NCBI RefSeq assembly: GCF_002836255.1
Contig: NZ_PJAU01000058.1
Span: 62,001 to 126,000, forward strand
Direction of reading: 5' to 3'
Length of the DNA stretch: 64,000 nt
Source: Colwellia sp. 75C3
GTDB lineage: Bacteria; Pseudomonadota; Gammaproteobacteria; Enterobacterales; Alteromonadaceae
The notes beneath the pieces are model-generated. The model did not search any database. It was not told where the DNA came from and saw only the letters and a program-made list of their open reading frames with translations. This document shows positions 37,055 through 46,509 of this stretch, piece after piece (position 1 is the first letter of the stretch; the number at the start of each line of letters is the position of its first letter). A program made the translations under genes and the position numbers.

Positions 37055-40000
37055 ATGAATTTATCCCAATGTGAAATAAAAAATATACTCTATTCCTACG
37101 AAGATACTGTTGTCGCACGTGTTATCCCTAACAATACTGAGTTTGCTAATAAAACATCTGAAAAGCCAACCGTTATTATTAAATACCAAAATACTGATTA
37201 TCCCTCGGTAGAACTAGACTCTCGTTGGAAAAATGAATTTAGAATTTTACGCGCTATCGATTCAAAATGGGTAATTAAAGCACACGCTTTAAAGCGACAT
37301 CAAAACAGCCATATATTGGTACTAGAAGATTTTTCGTCAACAACGTTAAGTAAGCTGATAGCAACAAACGAACTAACATTTAGCCAGCGTTTACATATCG
37401 CTTGCCAGTTGACTTCCGCCTTAGCGGATGTGCACCGTTTACAATTAATCCATAGAGACATAAACCCAAGTAATATTTTAATCGATCCCGCTACAATGCA
37501 ATTAAAATTGTGCGATTTTGCTTTAGCCACTCGTCTTAGACATAAACAAATAAAATTACTTAATCATGATCTATGGGGGAAATTTGAATATATTTCACCT
37601 GAGCAAACAGGACGTACCAACATACCAGTAGATTATCGCAGCGATTTTTATTCGCTAGGTGTCACGCTTTATGAACTTTTCAGCGGGCATTTACCCTTTA
37701 CTTCGCAAAACGCGATGACTTTATTACACTCTCATATTGCTCGAACACCCGAGCCTTTAACTGAGTTAAAACATGGTGTTCCATCGGTAATTTCGTCAAT
37801 AATCAGTAAGCTCATGGATAAGTCGCCAGAGAATCGTTACCAAAGTACCTATGGTTTACAAGATGATTTAGATAAATGTTTCATGCAATGGCAAGAAAAC
37901 AACGCTATTGAACACTTCATTTTAGCCGTATCAGATGTATCTCTTTATTTTAATGTCTCAAATGAACTTTACGGCCGTGAAAATGAATTGGCGATTATTT
38001 TAGCAGCATATAATCGCGCCTGCACAGGACACTCTGAATTAGCTATGGTTACTGGTTATTCTGGTGTAGGTAAATCAGCGCTAGTACATGAATTGCAAAA
38101 AAACATAATCGCCACAGATGGTTTATTTATCATGGGTAAATGTGATCAATACAACCGTGGACAACCTTTTTTAGTCTTAATTGAAGCGTTGCAACAGTTA
38201 TTACAAAATTTATTAAGTGAAAGCAGTGAAAAGCTCAACCAATGGCGCACTAAGTTACAAGTGGCGCTTGGTAATAATGCTGCCATTATTACTGAATTAT
38301 TACCCGATCTCGAACTAATTATCGGTCCTGCTTCCCCACTAACAGTATTACCACCCGCTGAAGCTGAAATGCGATTAAATATGGTCTTTATTGATTTTGT
38401 CAGTGTGCTGTACTCTAAAGAGCAACCACTGGTTATATTTCTTGATGACTTGCAGTGGGTTGATATGCCCACATTGACCCTATTACAACAACAAGTAAAT
38501 GATAGTAATAAGAATGGCTTATATGTTATTGGTGCTTACCGCGATAATGAAGTTGATGAAGCGCATCCACTTACTCTTGCCTTACAAAAAATAGAGCAAG
38601 CAAATGCATTAACCAAAATACACCTTCTTCCGCTCAAGCTAGAGCATGTTCAGCAATTACTACGTAGTACACTACAATGTGATTTTGATGATGTATCGGC
38701 GTTAGCTAAGTTATGCTTCAAAAAAACACAAGGTAATCCATTTTTCCTAAAGCAATTCTTATTAACTATTTATCAAGAAGATGGCATTAACTACAACCAT
38801 AAAACAGGAATATGGCAGTGGTGTATTGATGAAATAAATAAACACTCAATGACCGATAATGTTGTTGATTTAATGATTGAAAAATTTAGACAACTTAAGA
38901 GTGAAACACAGTCACTCGCGTCTATAGCAGCTCACCTCGGCCATAGTTTTAGTCTCCACCAATTATCATCCGCGTGTAAATACGATACCACCACAACCGC
39001 CAAAACGCTGTGGCCTCTCCTCGAGGCGGGATTCATATTACCGCAAGATGAGTACTATCAATTTATCGATAACGAATCGAGCTTAAGTCAATCTCACTAT
39101 TGTTTTTTACACGATAAAGTTCAACAAGCTGCTTACCAATTAACACCTGAAGCAGGTCGTGAAAAATTATTATGGCATATAGGTAAACATTGGCTAGAGA
39201 CTATAACTGAAGAAGAATTAGAGGTTAACCTTTTTACATTACTCAATGTACTTAATGGCGCCATCAATATCATCGATAAACCTGATGAATTAAAACAAAT
39301 CGTCACGTTAAATTTGAGAGCAGGATTAAAAAGCAAAAGTGCCGCCAATTATGATGCAGCAGCCAGTTATCTGCGCATTGCGATGCAACATTTAGCGATT
39401 AATGCATGGGAAAATGATCCACAGCACACGTTAGCCATAGTAAAAGGGTTAATAGAAGCTGAGTTCTTAGCTGGAAACATTGATACCGCACGCGATTTAT
39501 ACCTTAAGAATGTTAACAGTGCTCCAACAAATGTGGAAAAAGTGGCGCTAATTTTAGTACAAGCAGACCAATTCCAATCACGCGGAAGTTTTCCTGATGC
39601 AATAGCAGTTTTGATGAGCGGCTTAGCCACCTTGAATGTTGACTTCCCCTTAAATGAAACTGAAGCCGAAAAGCAATTAGTCGCTACTTTTACCGCCACA
39701 CAAAAATTTCGTAATCAATATACCGATGAACAATTATTAGTCGCAGATAAAATGACAGATGAGCATTGTTTACTGCGGATGGAAATACACAATGCTTTAG
39801 CACCCGCTCTATATTTATCAGGTTGCGCTCGTTCATACGCTAATAACGCATGTCATATGGTGCAACTTACTTTAGAGTATGGGCAATGTGAACTTAGTTC
39901 GATTGGTTATGCTGCCTACGCCACAGCCATGTCGATGATGGGTGAAAAGTACCCTGCTTGTTACCAAATGAGTAAATTGGCTAAAAGTGTTTCAGACTTA

Positions 40001-42145
40001 TGGGAAAGTAAGTATCACCGTGCAACCATTTATCAGTACTTTGCTTCAAGCTATCAACATTGGTGTGAGCCAATTGAAAATACCTATGTCTTTCAAGAGC
40101 AAGTTATCGCTTGGGGAGAAGAAGGTACCAACCTTGTTTTCGCTGGCTACTGCGTTTTATTTAAAGCCTGTAACAAGTTTATTAAAGGCGTTCAGTTAGA
40201 CGAATTACAAAAAGATATTGAGTATGGCTTAGCTTTTTTAAATAAAAAACAACAACCTGCAACAATAAACTTTGTATTATTAGGCGCTTATCAATCGTTA
40301 TTAGCCTTACAAGGAAAAACGCTATCACCTCCTTCCTCAGGTACCGGTATTAGCTCTTTAAACACTGAATCCTTTAACGTCGGTCAATATTTTAATAACG
40401 ATTTCCATGCACCTTCTATGGATATGGCTTTTTATACTTTTGCAACGCTGCGTTTTTCTTATCTGATGAATGACAAAGTATTACAAGCACAATGCATTAA
40501 AAATATTGATGTTGTCTGCATGTTTCTACCTGATAGTCCAATAATGACAGAGAGCTTGTTTTATGTGGCATTAATTTTATTGGATAACATTGATTGCGAT
40601 ACAAATGGCAAGGTTACAAATGCCAAAGATGACTTGGCCAAAGCACAAGAAATTTGTGACCAGTTTCAAGCATGGTCCGTTAATAGTTCCAGCAACTATT
40701 CACATAAATATTTATTAATCGCTGCAGAAATAGCCAGGGTAAAAGCACAACATGCCCTAGCGACAGAATTTTACGCTCAAGCCCTTGATGCTGTTGAAAT
40801 AGCCAACTTTATTCATTGTGAAGCGCTGATTAACGAGCGTTATGCAAAATATTGGGCTGATTTAGGACAAAAACGAATCGCTGCGAATTGTATTAAGGAT
40901 GCCTATTATCTTTATGCTCGCTGGGGAGCTGTAGCAAAATGCACTCAGTTAGAAGCGCAATGGCCGCAACAACGTTTCAATTTAATCAGTGGTACTGTTC
41001 CATTTGGAGGCAGTTTACAAAATTCAATACAGAATACTGTCACCGATAAAACTCAATCTATTGATTTACACTCACTGCTAAAAGCCAATCAACTTTTATC
41101 GGAAGAAATTTATGTCAATTCATTATTAGAAAAAATGATGAGTGTACTGATGGAGAACGCAGGCGCTCAACATGGCGCGATTATCATAAATGAAGAAGCG
41201 CAATTGACAGTGGAAATAGTAGGTTATATCAATAATTTATCTTCCTCTATTGAGAGCCAATTACATAACATCAACCTTGATGACGTTGATACAGCAGAGC
41301 CCCCCTTATTACCTGATACCTTAATTCGTTATACACAAAAAACGATGAAAACTTTGCTCATAGATAATCCTGCTGAAGATCCTCGATTTATTAATGACAG
41401 TTACTTACGGATAAATAATCCGAAATCGGTCTTATGTTTACCTATTACTGCCCAAGGTCGATTAATCGCTATCGTCTATCTAGAAAATAGCCTCACAGAA
41501 CACGCTTTCACTAAAAAACATAAAGATACCGTTGAGCTTATTTCAGCACAAGCGGCTGTTTCTTTAATTAATGCACGCCATTATGAAACGCTAGAAAATA
41601 AAGTAGCAGAACGTACCCAAGAGTTGCAGTTATTGGCGATTAAAGATGGTCTTACCGGTATTTTTAATCGACGTGAATTTGATAGCACCTTAGATAAAGA
41701 ATGGAGTAGTGCTTCCCGTGAATTTGGCTCATTAACATTGATGATGATAGATATAGATCACTTTAAAGCCTATAACGATAATTATGGACATCCCGAAGGG
41801 GATTCATGCATAAAATTAATTGCTCAAGCGTTAAGTTCTGTAGTGGCGCGTAAAAATGATTTTGTCGCTCGTTATGGCGGTGAGGAGTTTGTTATTTTAA
41901 TGACAACGTCAGATCAAAACACAGTGGAAAGGCTTGCCCAACGTTGTATGAAAAAAATTAAGGATTTAGCAATTCCTCATCAGTTTTCAAACACTGCCGA
42001 ACATGTCACCATTAGCATAGGTATAGCAACGCTGAATATTTTACCTAATGTACATCCAGGTACGCTAATAAAACAAGCTGATTCTGCTTTGTATAAATCA
42101 AAAGAAAATGGTCGTGATCAATATACCTTTTCTTCAGTACTATAA
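37055..42145 (+). CDS. giant signalling protein: Ser/Thr kinase, AAA ATPase, helical repeats, GAF and GGDEF
   Basis: A 1696-residue cytoplasmic protein. Residues 1-280: a PknB-like kinase domain with a candidate ATP Lys43, catalytic HRDINPSN at 133-140 and SPEQTGR; the metal-binding DFG reads DFA (154-156), so catalysis is uncertain. About 305-600: an AAA-type ATPase with Walker A GYSGVGKS (333-340) and Walker B LVIFLDDLQW. About 700-1320: helical TPR-like region. About 1365-1520: a GAF domain. About 1530-1696: a GGDEF domain with GGEEF (1608-1612) and a product-inhibition RxxD site (RKND) five residues before it, so it should make cyclic di-GMP. Related proteins usually end in a histidine kinase. 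A lone gene, preceded by AAAGG; the signal it senses is unknown. Confidence 0.9.
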   Translation: MNLSQCEIKNILYSYEDTVVARVIPNNTEFANKTSEKPTVIIKYQNTDYPSVELDSRWKNEFRILRAIDSKWVIKAHALKRHQNSHILVLEDFSSTTLSKLIATNELTFSQRLHIACQLTSALADVHRLQLIHRDINPSNILIDPATMQLKLCDFALATRLRHKQIKLLNHDLWGKFEYISPEQTGRTNIPVDYRSDFYSLGVTLYELFSGHLPFTSQNAMTLLHSHIARTPEPLTELKHGVPSVISSIISKLMDKSPENRYQSTYGLQDDLDKCFMQWQENNAIEHFILAVSDVSLYFNVSNELYGRENELAIILAAYNRACTGHSELAMVTGYSGVGKSALVHELQKNIIATDGLFIMGKCDQYNRGQPFLVLIEALQQLLQNLLSESSEKLNQWRTKLQVALGNNAAIITELLPDLELIIGPASPLTVLPPAEAEMRLNMVFIDFVSVLYSKEQPLVIFLDDLQWVDMPTLTLLQQQVNDSNKNGLYVIGAYRDNEVDEAHPLTLALQKIEQANALTKIHLLPLKLEHVQQLLRSTLQCDFDDVSALAKLCFKKTQGNPFFLKQFLLTIYQEDGINYNHKTGIWQWCIDEINKHSMTDNVVDLMIEKFRQLKSETQSLASIAAHLGHSFSLHQLSSACKYDTTTTAKTLWPLLEAGFILPQDEYYQFIDNESSLSQSHYCFLHDKVQQAAYQLTPEAGREKLLWHIGKHWLETITEEELEVNLFTLLNVLNGAINIIDKPDELKQIVTLNLRAGLKSKSAANYDAAASYLRIAMQHLAINAWENDPQHTLAIVKGLIEAEFLAGNIDTARDLYLKNVNSAPTNVEKVALILVQADQFQSRGSFPDAIAVLMSGLATLNVDFPLNETEAEKQLVATFTATQKFRNQYTDEQLLVADKMTDEHCLLRMEIHNALAPALYLSGCARSYANNACHMVQLTLEYGQCELSSIGYAAYATAMSMMGEKYPACYQMSKLAKSVSDLWESKYHRATIYQYFASSYQHWCEPIENTYVFQEQVIAWGEEGTNLVFAGYCVLFKACNKFIKGVQLDELQKDIEYGLAFLNKKQQPATINFVLLGAYQSLLALQGKTLSPPSSGTGISSLNTESFNVGQYFNNDFHAPSMDMAFYTFATLRFSYLMNDKVLQAQCIKNIDVVCMFLPDSPIMTESLFYVALILLDNIDCDTNGKVTNAKDDLAKAQEICDQFQAWSVNSSSNYSHKYLLIAAEIARVKAQHALATEFYAQALDAVEIANFIHCEALINERYAKYWADLGQKRIAANCIKDAYYLYARWGAVAKCTQLEAQWPQQRFNLISGTVPFGGSLQNSIQNTVTDKTQSIDLHSLLKANQLLSEEIYVNSLLEKMMSVLMENAGAQHGAIIINEEAQLTVEIVGYINNLSSSIESQLHNINLDDVDTAEPPLLPDTLIRYTQKTMKTLLIDNPAEDPRFINDSYLRINNPKSVLCLPITAQGRLIAIVYLENSLTEHAFTKKHKDTVELISAQAAVSLINARHYETLENKVAERTQELQLLAIKDGLTGIFNRREFDSTLDKEWSSASREFGSLTLMMIDIDHFKAYNDNYGHPEGDSCIKLIAQALSSVVARKNDFVARYGGEEFVILMTTSDQNTVERLAQRCMKKIKDLAIPHQFSNTAEHVTISIGIATLNILPNVHPGTLIKQADSALYKSKENGRDQYTFSSVL

Positions 42146-42210
42146 GTTATCGTTTAACTTAGTGTTCAGATTAATAAAGTCGAAATTGTTATTGCTTTGA
42201 AAATCAAAAT

Positions 42211-42244
42211 ACCTATATGATTTTATGAGGAAAATCATATAGGT
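42211..42244. terminator. bidirectional terminator between the kinase-GGDEF gene and kdsB
   Basis: A 14-bp perfect stem (arm ACCTATATGATTTT, loop ATGAGG) between two convergent genes. T-rich sequence follows on the minus strand after the stem (ATTTTGATTTT), suiting termination after kdsB. Confidence 0.7.
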
Positions 42245-42277
42245 TTAGACATAAAAACTATTACCGATAAACGCACA

Positions 42278-43132
42278 TCACGTTAAACTGGCAGCATATG
42301 CCCTTGCTTTAGCTAAATCTTCTGGGGTATCAACGCCTTCAACTGGCACATGACTATTTGCTACTGCTACGTGAATTCTCTCACCTTGGTATAAAACTCT
42401 TAGCTGTTCAAGTGCTTCAACTTGTTCTAATTCACTTGTTGGCCAATTAACATAGTCTTTGATAAAGCCTGCGCGGTAGGCATAAATGCCGACATGTCTT
42501 AAGTAAAAATCACCTATTGCACGAATATTTTCTTCCGTATTGGCATTCTCATTTAAAAAGCGTTCTCTATCATAAGGAATAGTAGCCCGTGAAAAATATA
42601 AGGCATAACCATCTTTATCAAGTATCACTTTAACTGCATTGGGATTAAAAGCTTCATCAACAGAGTCAATATTAATAGCCAAAGTCGACATGCGCGCTAC
42701 ACGATTATTTTGTTGTTGATTGGCTAAGTTATTGGCTACTTGAGCAATGTTTTCTGGTGGAATAAAGGGTTCATCACCTTGTACATTAACAATAATTTCA
42801 TCATCACTGAATTGATATTGTTCCATCACTTCTGCCAGGCGTTCAGTACCTGATTGATGATCTGAACGTGTTTTACAAACCTCTGCGCCAAAGCTACTAA
42901 CTACAGCAGCGACTTCATCATTATCTGTAGCAACAATGACTTGGCGCGCACCACTTAGCAGTGCTTTTTCAACAACCCATTGGATCATCGACTTACCATT
43001 AATATCGGCTAAAACTTTACCGGGTAAACGTGATGATTGAAATCTAGCAGGAATAACAACAACAAAGCTTGTATCACCTGTCGATTTGTCGCTTACTGCT
43101 TTGTCTATTGCTGGACTGCCACTAACAGACAT
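42278..43132 (-). CDS. kdsB: 3-deoxy-manno-octulosonate cytidylyltransferase
   Basis: KdsB activates Kdo with CTP to CMP-Kdo for lipid A-core assembly. The nucleotide-binding motif [17 protein letters not shown] begins near residue 25; NVQGDEPFI and the SRATIPYDR segment are also characteristic. At 284 residues it is longer than usual (about 250) because of about 20 extra N-terminal residues; the only ATG candidate upstream of the motif is at 43132, two bases after ycaR ends, so the extension seems real. Last gene of the lpxK-ycaR-kdsB run. Confidence 0.95.
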   Translation of the reverse strand: MSVSGSPAIDKAVSDKSTGDTSFVVVIPARFQSSRLPGKVLADINGKSMIQWVVEKALLSGARQVIVATDNDEVAAVVSSFGAEVCKTRSDHQSGTERLAEVMEQYQFSDDEIIVNVQGDEPFIPPENIAQVANNLANQQQNNRVARMSTLAINIDSVDEAFNPNAVKVILDKDGYALYFSRATIPYDRERFLNENANTEENIRAIGDFYLRHVGIYAYRAGFIKDYVNWPTSELEQVEALEQLRVLYQGERIHVAVANSHVPVEGVDTPEDLAKARAYAASLT

Positions 43133-43134
43133 AA

Positions 43135-43332
43135 TTAGCTACCCTGCTCAGTTGACTGGCTAACGTTAAGCTCTCGTGCTTCTCCTTCGAGTAGCACTGG
43201 AATATCTTTTTCTATGCGGTAGGCAAGTCTATCAAAATTACAAATCAGCTCTTTCGCTTCTTTATCGTAATCTAACTTACCTTTACATACTGGGCAGGCA
43301 AGGATTTCCATTAATTTTGTATCGAAGGCCAT
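43135..43332 (-). CDS. ycaR: Trm112-family small zinc-ribbon-like protein
   Basis: A 65-residue YcaR/Trm112-like protein starting [18 protein letters not shown]; the CPVC pair resembles half of a zinc ribbon. It sits between lpxK and kdsB as in most gammaproteobacteria, and its stop is two bases from the kdsB start, so they are likely coupled. In eukaryotes Trm112 activates methyltransferases; the bacterial role is not established. Confidence 0.93.
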   Translation of the reverse strand: MAFDTKLMEILACPVCKGKLDYDKEAKELICNFDRLAYRIEKDIPVLLEGEARELNVSQSTEQGS

Positions 43333-43404
43333 GATGGTTTCTCACTGGTTATTTATTAGTTAACTGTTTAGTTATATGTTTAGTTATATTTTATCAATGC
43401 CACG

Positions 43405-44436
43405 CTAACTGGCGGCTTTAATTTTATCTTGCAATATTTGTTGCTCTACTTGACTAAAAGTCGCATCAACAGGTAAGTACCACCAGTTGGCTTTACAAAA
43501 AGCACGGCATTTAACCGCGTCTTTTTCAGTCATTAATAACGGTATATTATCATCAAAAGCGCTGAAATCAGCAAGGGTAAAACTATGATGATCAACAAAA
43601 CTTTGTTGATTAATTACTTTTAGTTTATTTACAGTCAAGGTATCGAAAAAGCGTTGCGGCGCGCCAATGCCTGCAATAGCATTAACTGAAGAATTAATCA
43701 TAATAAAATCAGTTAAGTTAATGCGCTCGTTGGTAAGTAAGTTACACACTTCTGTAGCCGCCAATGACATATGTAAGCTTAGATTTGATGATTTTGGAGT
43801 GTCTTTGGCTTCTTTATCATTAAAGCCTTGCCCGTTATAGATAACCAAATCACTTTTAGGTAAACGCCACTGTCCTTCTCTTAACGGTCCAGCGGGCAAT
43901 AACAAGCCGTTACCAAATAAACGTTTCCCATCAACAATAATAAGTTCTAAATCACGCTGTAAGCGATAATGCTGTAAACCATCATCACTAATAATGATAT
44001 TGCAGCCTTGGGAAATCAATAGCTCTGCACTAGCAATGCGATCACTACCCACAGCAACAGGTACCTGACAACGTTGTTGAATAAGTATCGGTTCATCACC
44101 TGCGGCGAATGTGGTTGAATCGTTATTGACTAAATAAGGATAATGCGGCGCTTGTCCGCCATAACCTCGAGAAATAACACCTGGCGTTAAACCCAATGAA
44201 CGAGTCAGTTCAACCAAGTAAATTACAATAGGGGTTTTGCCATTACCGCCAACACCGATATTACCTACCACAATGACAGGCTTACTTACATTATATGATT
44301 TTGATAAGCCGAATTTAAAACTGAGACGCCTTAGTGAGCTAAGCAGCCAAAAAACAGCTGATAAAGGCAATAACATAGGTAGCAATAGCCACTTAGCGGG
44401 GTGATTGTTAAACCAGACCTTTTCAATTAAGCGCAT
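43405..44436 (-). CDS. lpxK: tetraacyldisaccharide 4'-kinase
   Basis: A 343-residue inner-membrane-associated P-loop kinase that phosphorylates the 4' position of the lipid A precursor. An N-terminal hydrophobic segment (about residues 15-32) anchors it; the Walker A region is VGNIGVGGNGKTP; the conserved SRGYGG and SDDGLQHYRLQRDLEL follow. It begins 12 bases after msbA ends, so lipid A phosphorylation and export are cotranscribed, as in related bacteria. Confidence 0.96.
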   Translation of the reverse strand: MRLIEKVWFNNHPAKWLLLPMLLPLSAVFWLLSSLRRLSFKFGLSKSYNVSKPVIVVGNIGVGGNGKTPIVIYLVELTRSLGLTPGVISRGYGGQAPHYPYLVNNDSTTFAAGDEPILIQQRCQVPVAVGSDRIASAELLISQGCNIIISDDGLQHYRLQRDLELIIVDGKRLFGNGLLLPAGPLREGQWRLPKSDLVIYNGQGFNDKEAKDTPKSSNLSLHMSLAATEVCNLLTNERINLTDFIMINSSVNAIAGIGAPQRFFDTLTVNKLKVINQQSFVDHHSFTLADFSAFDDNIPLLMTEKDAVKCRAFCKANWWYLPVDATFSQVEQQILQDKIKAAS

Positions 44437-44448
44437 ATTTTAACTTCC

Positions 44449-46254
44449 TTATTCAAATTGGAAGTTATGTAATTGGGCATAAGCGCCTTGTTTGGCGAGT
44501 AAACTTTGATGACTGCCTTGTTCAACAATTTTACCTTGGTCCATAACAATTATTTTATCGGCACTCTCGATGGTCGATAACCGATGCGCAATCACAATAG
44601 AAGTACGGTTTTGTTGTAATGTTTGCAGCGCATCTTGAATATGTCGCTCGGATTCCGTATCTAATGCACTGGTCGCTTCATCTAAAATCAGAAATGGTGT
44701 ATCACATAACAAGGCTCGAGCAATAGCGACTCGTTGACGTTGGCCGCCTGACAGTAAAGCACCATTTTCACCGATATTAGTTTCAAGACCTTGCTCCATA
44801 TTTTCAGCAAATTCCATCACATGGGCACTTTTAGCTGCAGCAATAATTTCAGCTTCAGTTGCTTCAGGTTTACCGTACGCTATATTATTAGCCAACGTAT
44901 CATTAAATAAGACAACCTGCTGAGATACATAAGAAAACTGCTTACGTAAATCTTTTAATTCAAATTCTTCAATATTAATATCATCAATCAATATCTCACC
45001 GGACGTGGCATCATAAAAACGTAGTAATAATGAGCTTGCCGTTGATTTACCACTGCCTGAACGTCCAACTAACGCCACGGTTTCGCCTGGTGCTAAGTCA
45101 AAAGTGAGATCACTTAACGCGAGTTTAGCTTCTTGCGTGGTATCACTTGATGTTGTATCGCTCTTTGCATAAGAAAAATCTACATGTTTGAAAGATAAAG
45201 CCCCTGAAGCTCTCTCAATTTTCATGTCACCGTTATCTTTTTCTTTTTCATGATCGAGTATGGAAAAGATACTGACACAAGCCGCCATACCCTGTTGAAA
45301 CTCGCTATTAACATTAGTCAGCATTTTTAACGGTCTTAACAACATAGTCATGTAAGTAATAACACTGACAAATGTACCAGCTGAGATAGCATCACTTAAG
45401 GTATCTGAAGTGATCGCGTAAAAAACAAAAGCTAAAGCAAATGAGGCTATCACTTGTATAATAGGCACACTTGCGGCCTTTGTAGCCTGCATTTTCATAC
45501 GCTGCTGGCGATTATTTTTGTTAATTTTAGCAAAACGGGAAAATTCGCGTTGTTGACCACCAAAAGTCAACACAACTTTATGGCCATTAAAGGTTTGCTC
45601 CACTGCTGTGGTGACTTCCCCCATAGCACCTTGAATATTTTTGCTTACTTTGCGAAACCGCTTTGATACCACACTAACAATGGCAGCAATAACAGGCGTT
45701 ATTAATAGAAAAATCAAGGATAATTGCCAGCTGTAATAAAACATCAAACCGAGTAATCCTAAAACAAAAGCACTTTCTCTCACCATGACTAAAATAGACT
45801 TACTGACTGAATTTAATACTTGCTCAGTATCAAAGGTGATTTTTGAAATAAGTGAGCCGGTTGATTGTTGATCATGAAAAGCTACCGGCATTGACATAAT
45901 ATGTTCAAAAAGTTTTTGTCTTAAGTCAGAGACAACATTATTACCGACCCAAGCAAGACAATAATTGGCGACAAAATGGGCTATTCCGCGAATAATAAAC
46001 GCTGCAACAATAAAGACTGGTGCCCATTTCATAAAATCAGTATTTTCCCCCGCGAGCCCCTCATCAACAAGAGGTTTTAATTTTGATAAAAAATATATAT
46101 CAATCGCCGCATAACCAAGCATGCCGAAGATTGCGGCGATCATGCCGATTTTATAAGGCTTAGCGTAACTAACCAGTCGTTTAAAGTTTTGCCATGTGGT
46201 TGCATTCGATAAGTCAGAAGAAGGTAATGCGCTTTTTGTTGAAGATAATGCCAT
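44449..46254 (-). CDS. msbA: lipid A export ATP-binding/permease protein
   Basis: A 601-residue half-size ABC exporter that flips lipid A-core across the inner membrane. Six membrane helices fill the first 330 residues. The nucleotide-binding domain has Walker A GRSGSGKST, the signature LSGGQRQRVAIARAL, Walker B LILDEATSALD and the H-loop IVIAHRLST. Length and neighbours (comEC before, lpxK after) are those of MsbA. A 255-base gap separates it from comEC, so it probably has its own promoter there. Confidence 0.97.
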   Translation of the reverse strand: MALSSTKSALPSSDLSNATTWQNFKRLVSYAKPYKIGMIAAIFGMLGYAAIDIYFLSKLKPLVDEGLAGENTDFMKWAPVFIVAAFIIRGIAHFVANYCLAWVGNNVVSDLRQKLFEHIMSMPVAFHDQQSTGSLISKITFDTEQVLNSVSKSILVMVRESAFVLGLLGLMFYYSWQLSLIFLLITPVIAAIVSVVSKRFRKVSKNIQGAMGEVTTAVEQTFNGHKVVLTFGGQQREFSRFAKINKNNRQQRMKMQATKAASVPIIQVIASFALAFVFYAITSDTLSDAISAGTFVSVITYMTMLLRPLKMLTNVNSEFQQGMAACVSIFSILDHEKEKDNGDMKIERASGALSFKHVDFSYAKSDTTSSDTTQEAKLALSDLTFDLAPGETVALVGRSGSGKSTASSLLLRFYDATSGEILIDDINIEEFELKDLRKQFSYVSQQVVLFNDTLANNIAYGKPEATEAEIIAAAKSAHVMEFAENMEQGLETNIGENGALLSGGQRQRVAIARALLCDTPFLILDEATSALDTESERHIQDALQTLQQNRTSIVIAHRLSTIESADKIIVMDQGKIVEQGSHQSLLAKQGAYAQLHNFQFE

Positions 46255-46509
46255 TAGTTATGATTACTCGGGTATGTAAATTGGCTTAGGAGAAATTGAT
46301 AAAACATTAACAATACATACGCTATCAAGCGTACTTTGATCATGTTTACAGTGTCTATAATAGTATTTTACCGTGAATTGGCGAGACAACCAACAAAAAC
46401 TATAACCAAAACAAGATCAAAGTGAGTTGGTTAATAATATGTTGACCGAAATACAGTATCCAGAGCCACGCTATAAACGAGTTCTCAACTAAAGTAATAG
46501 CTAAAAAGA

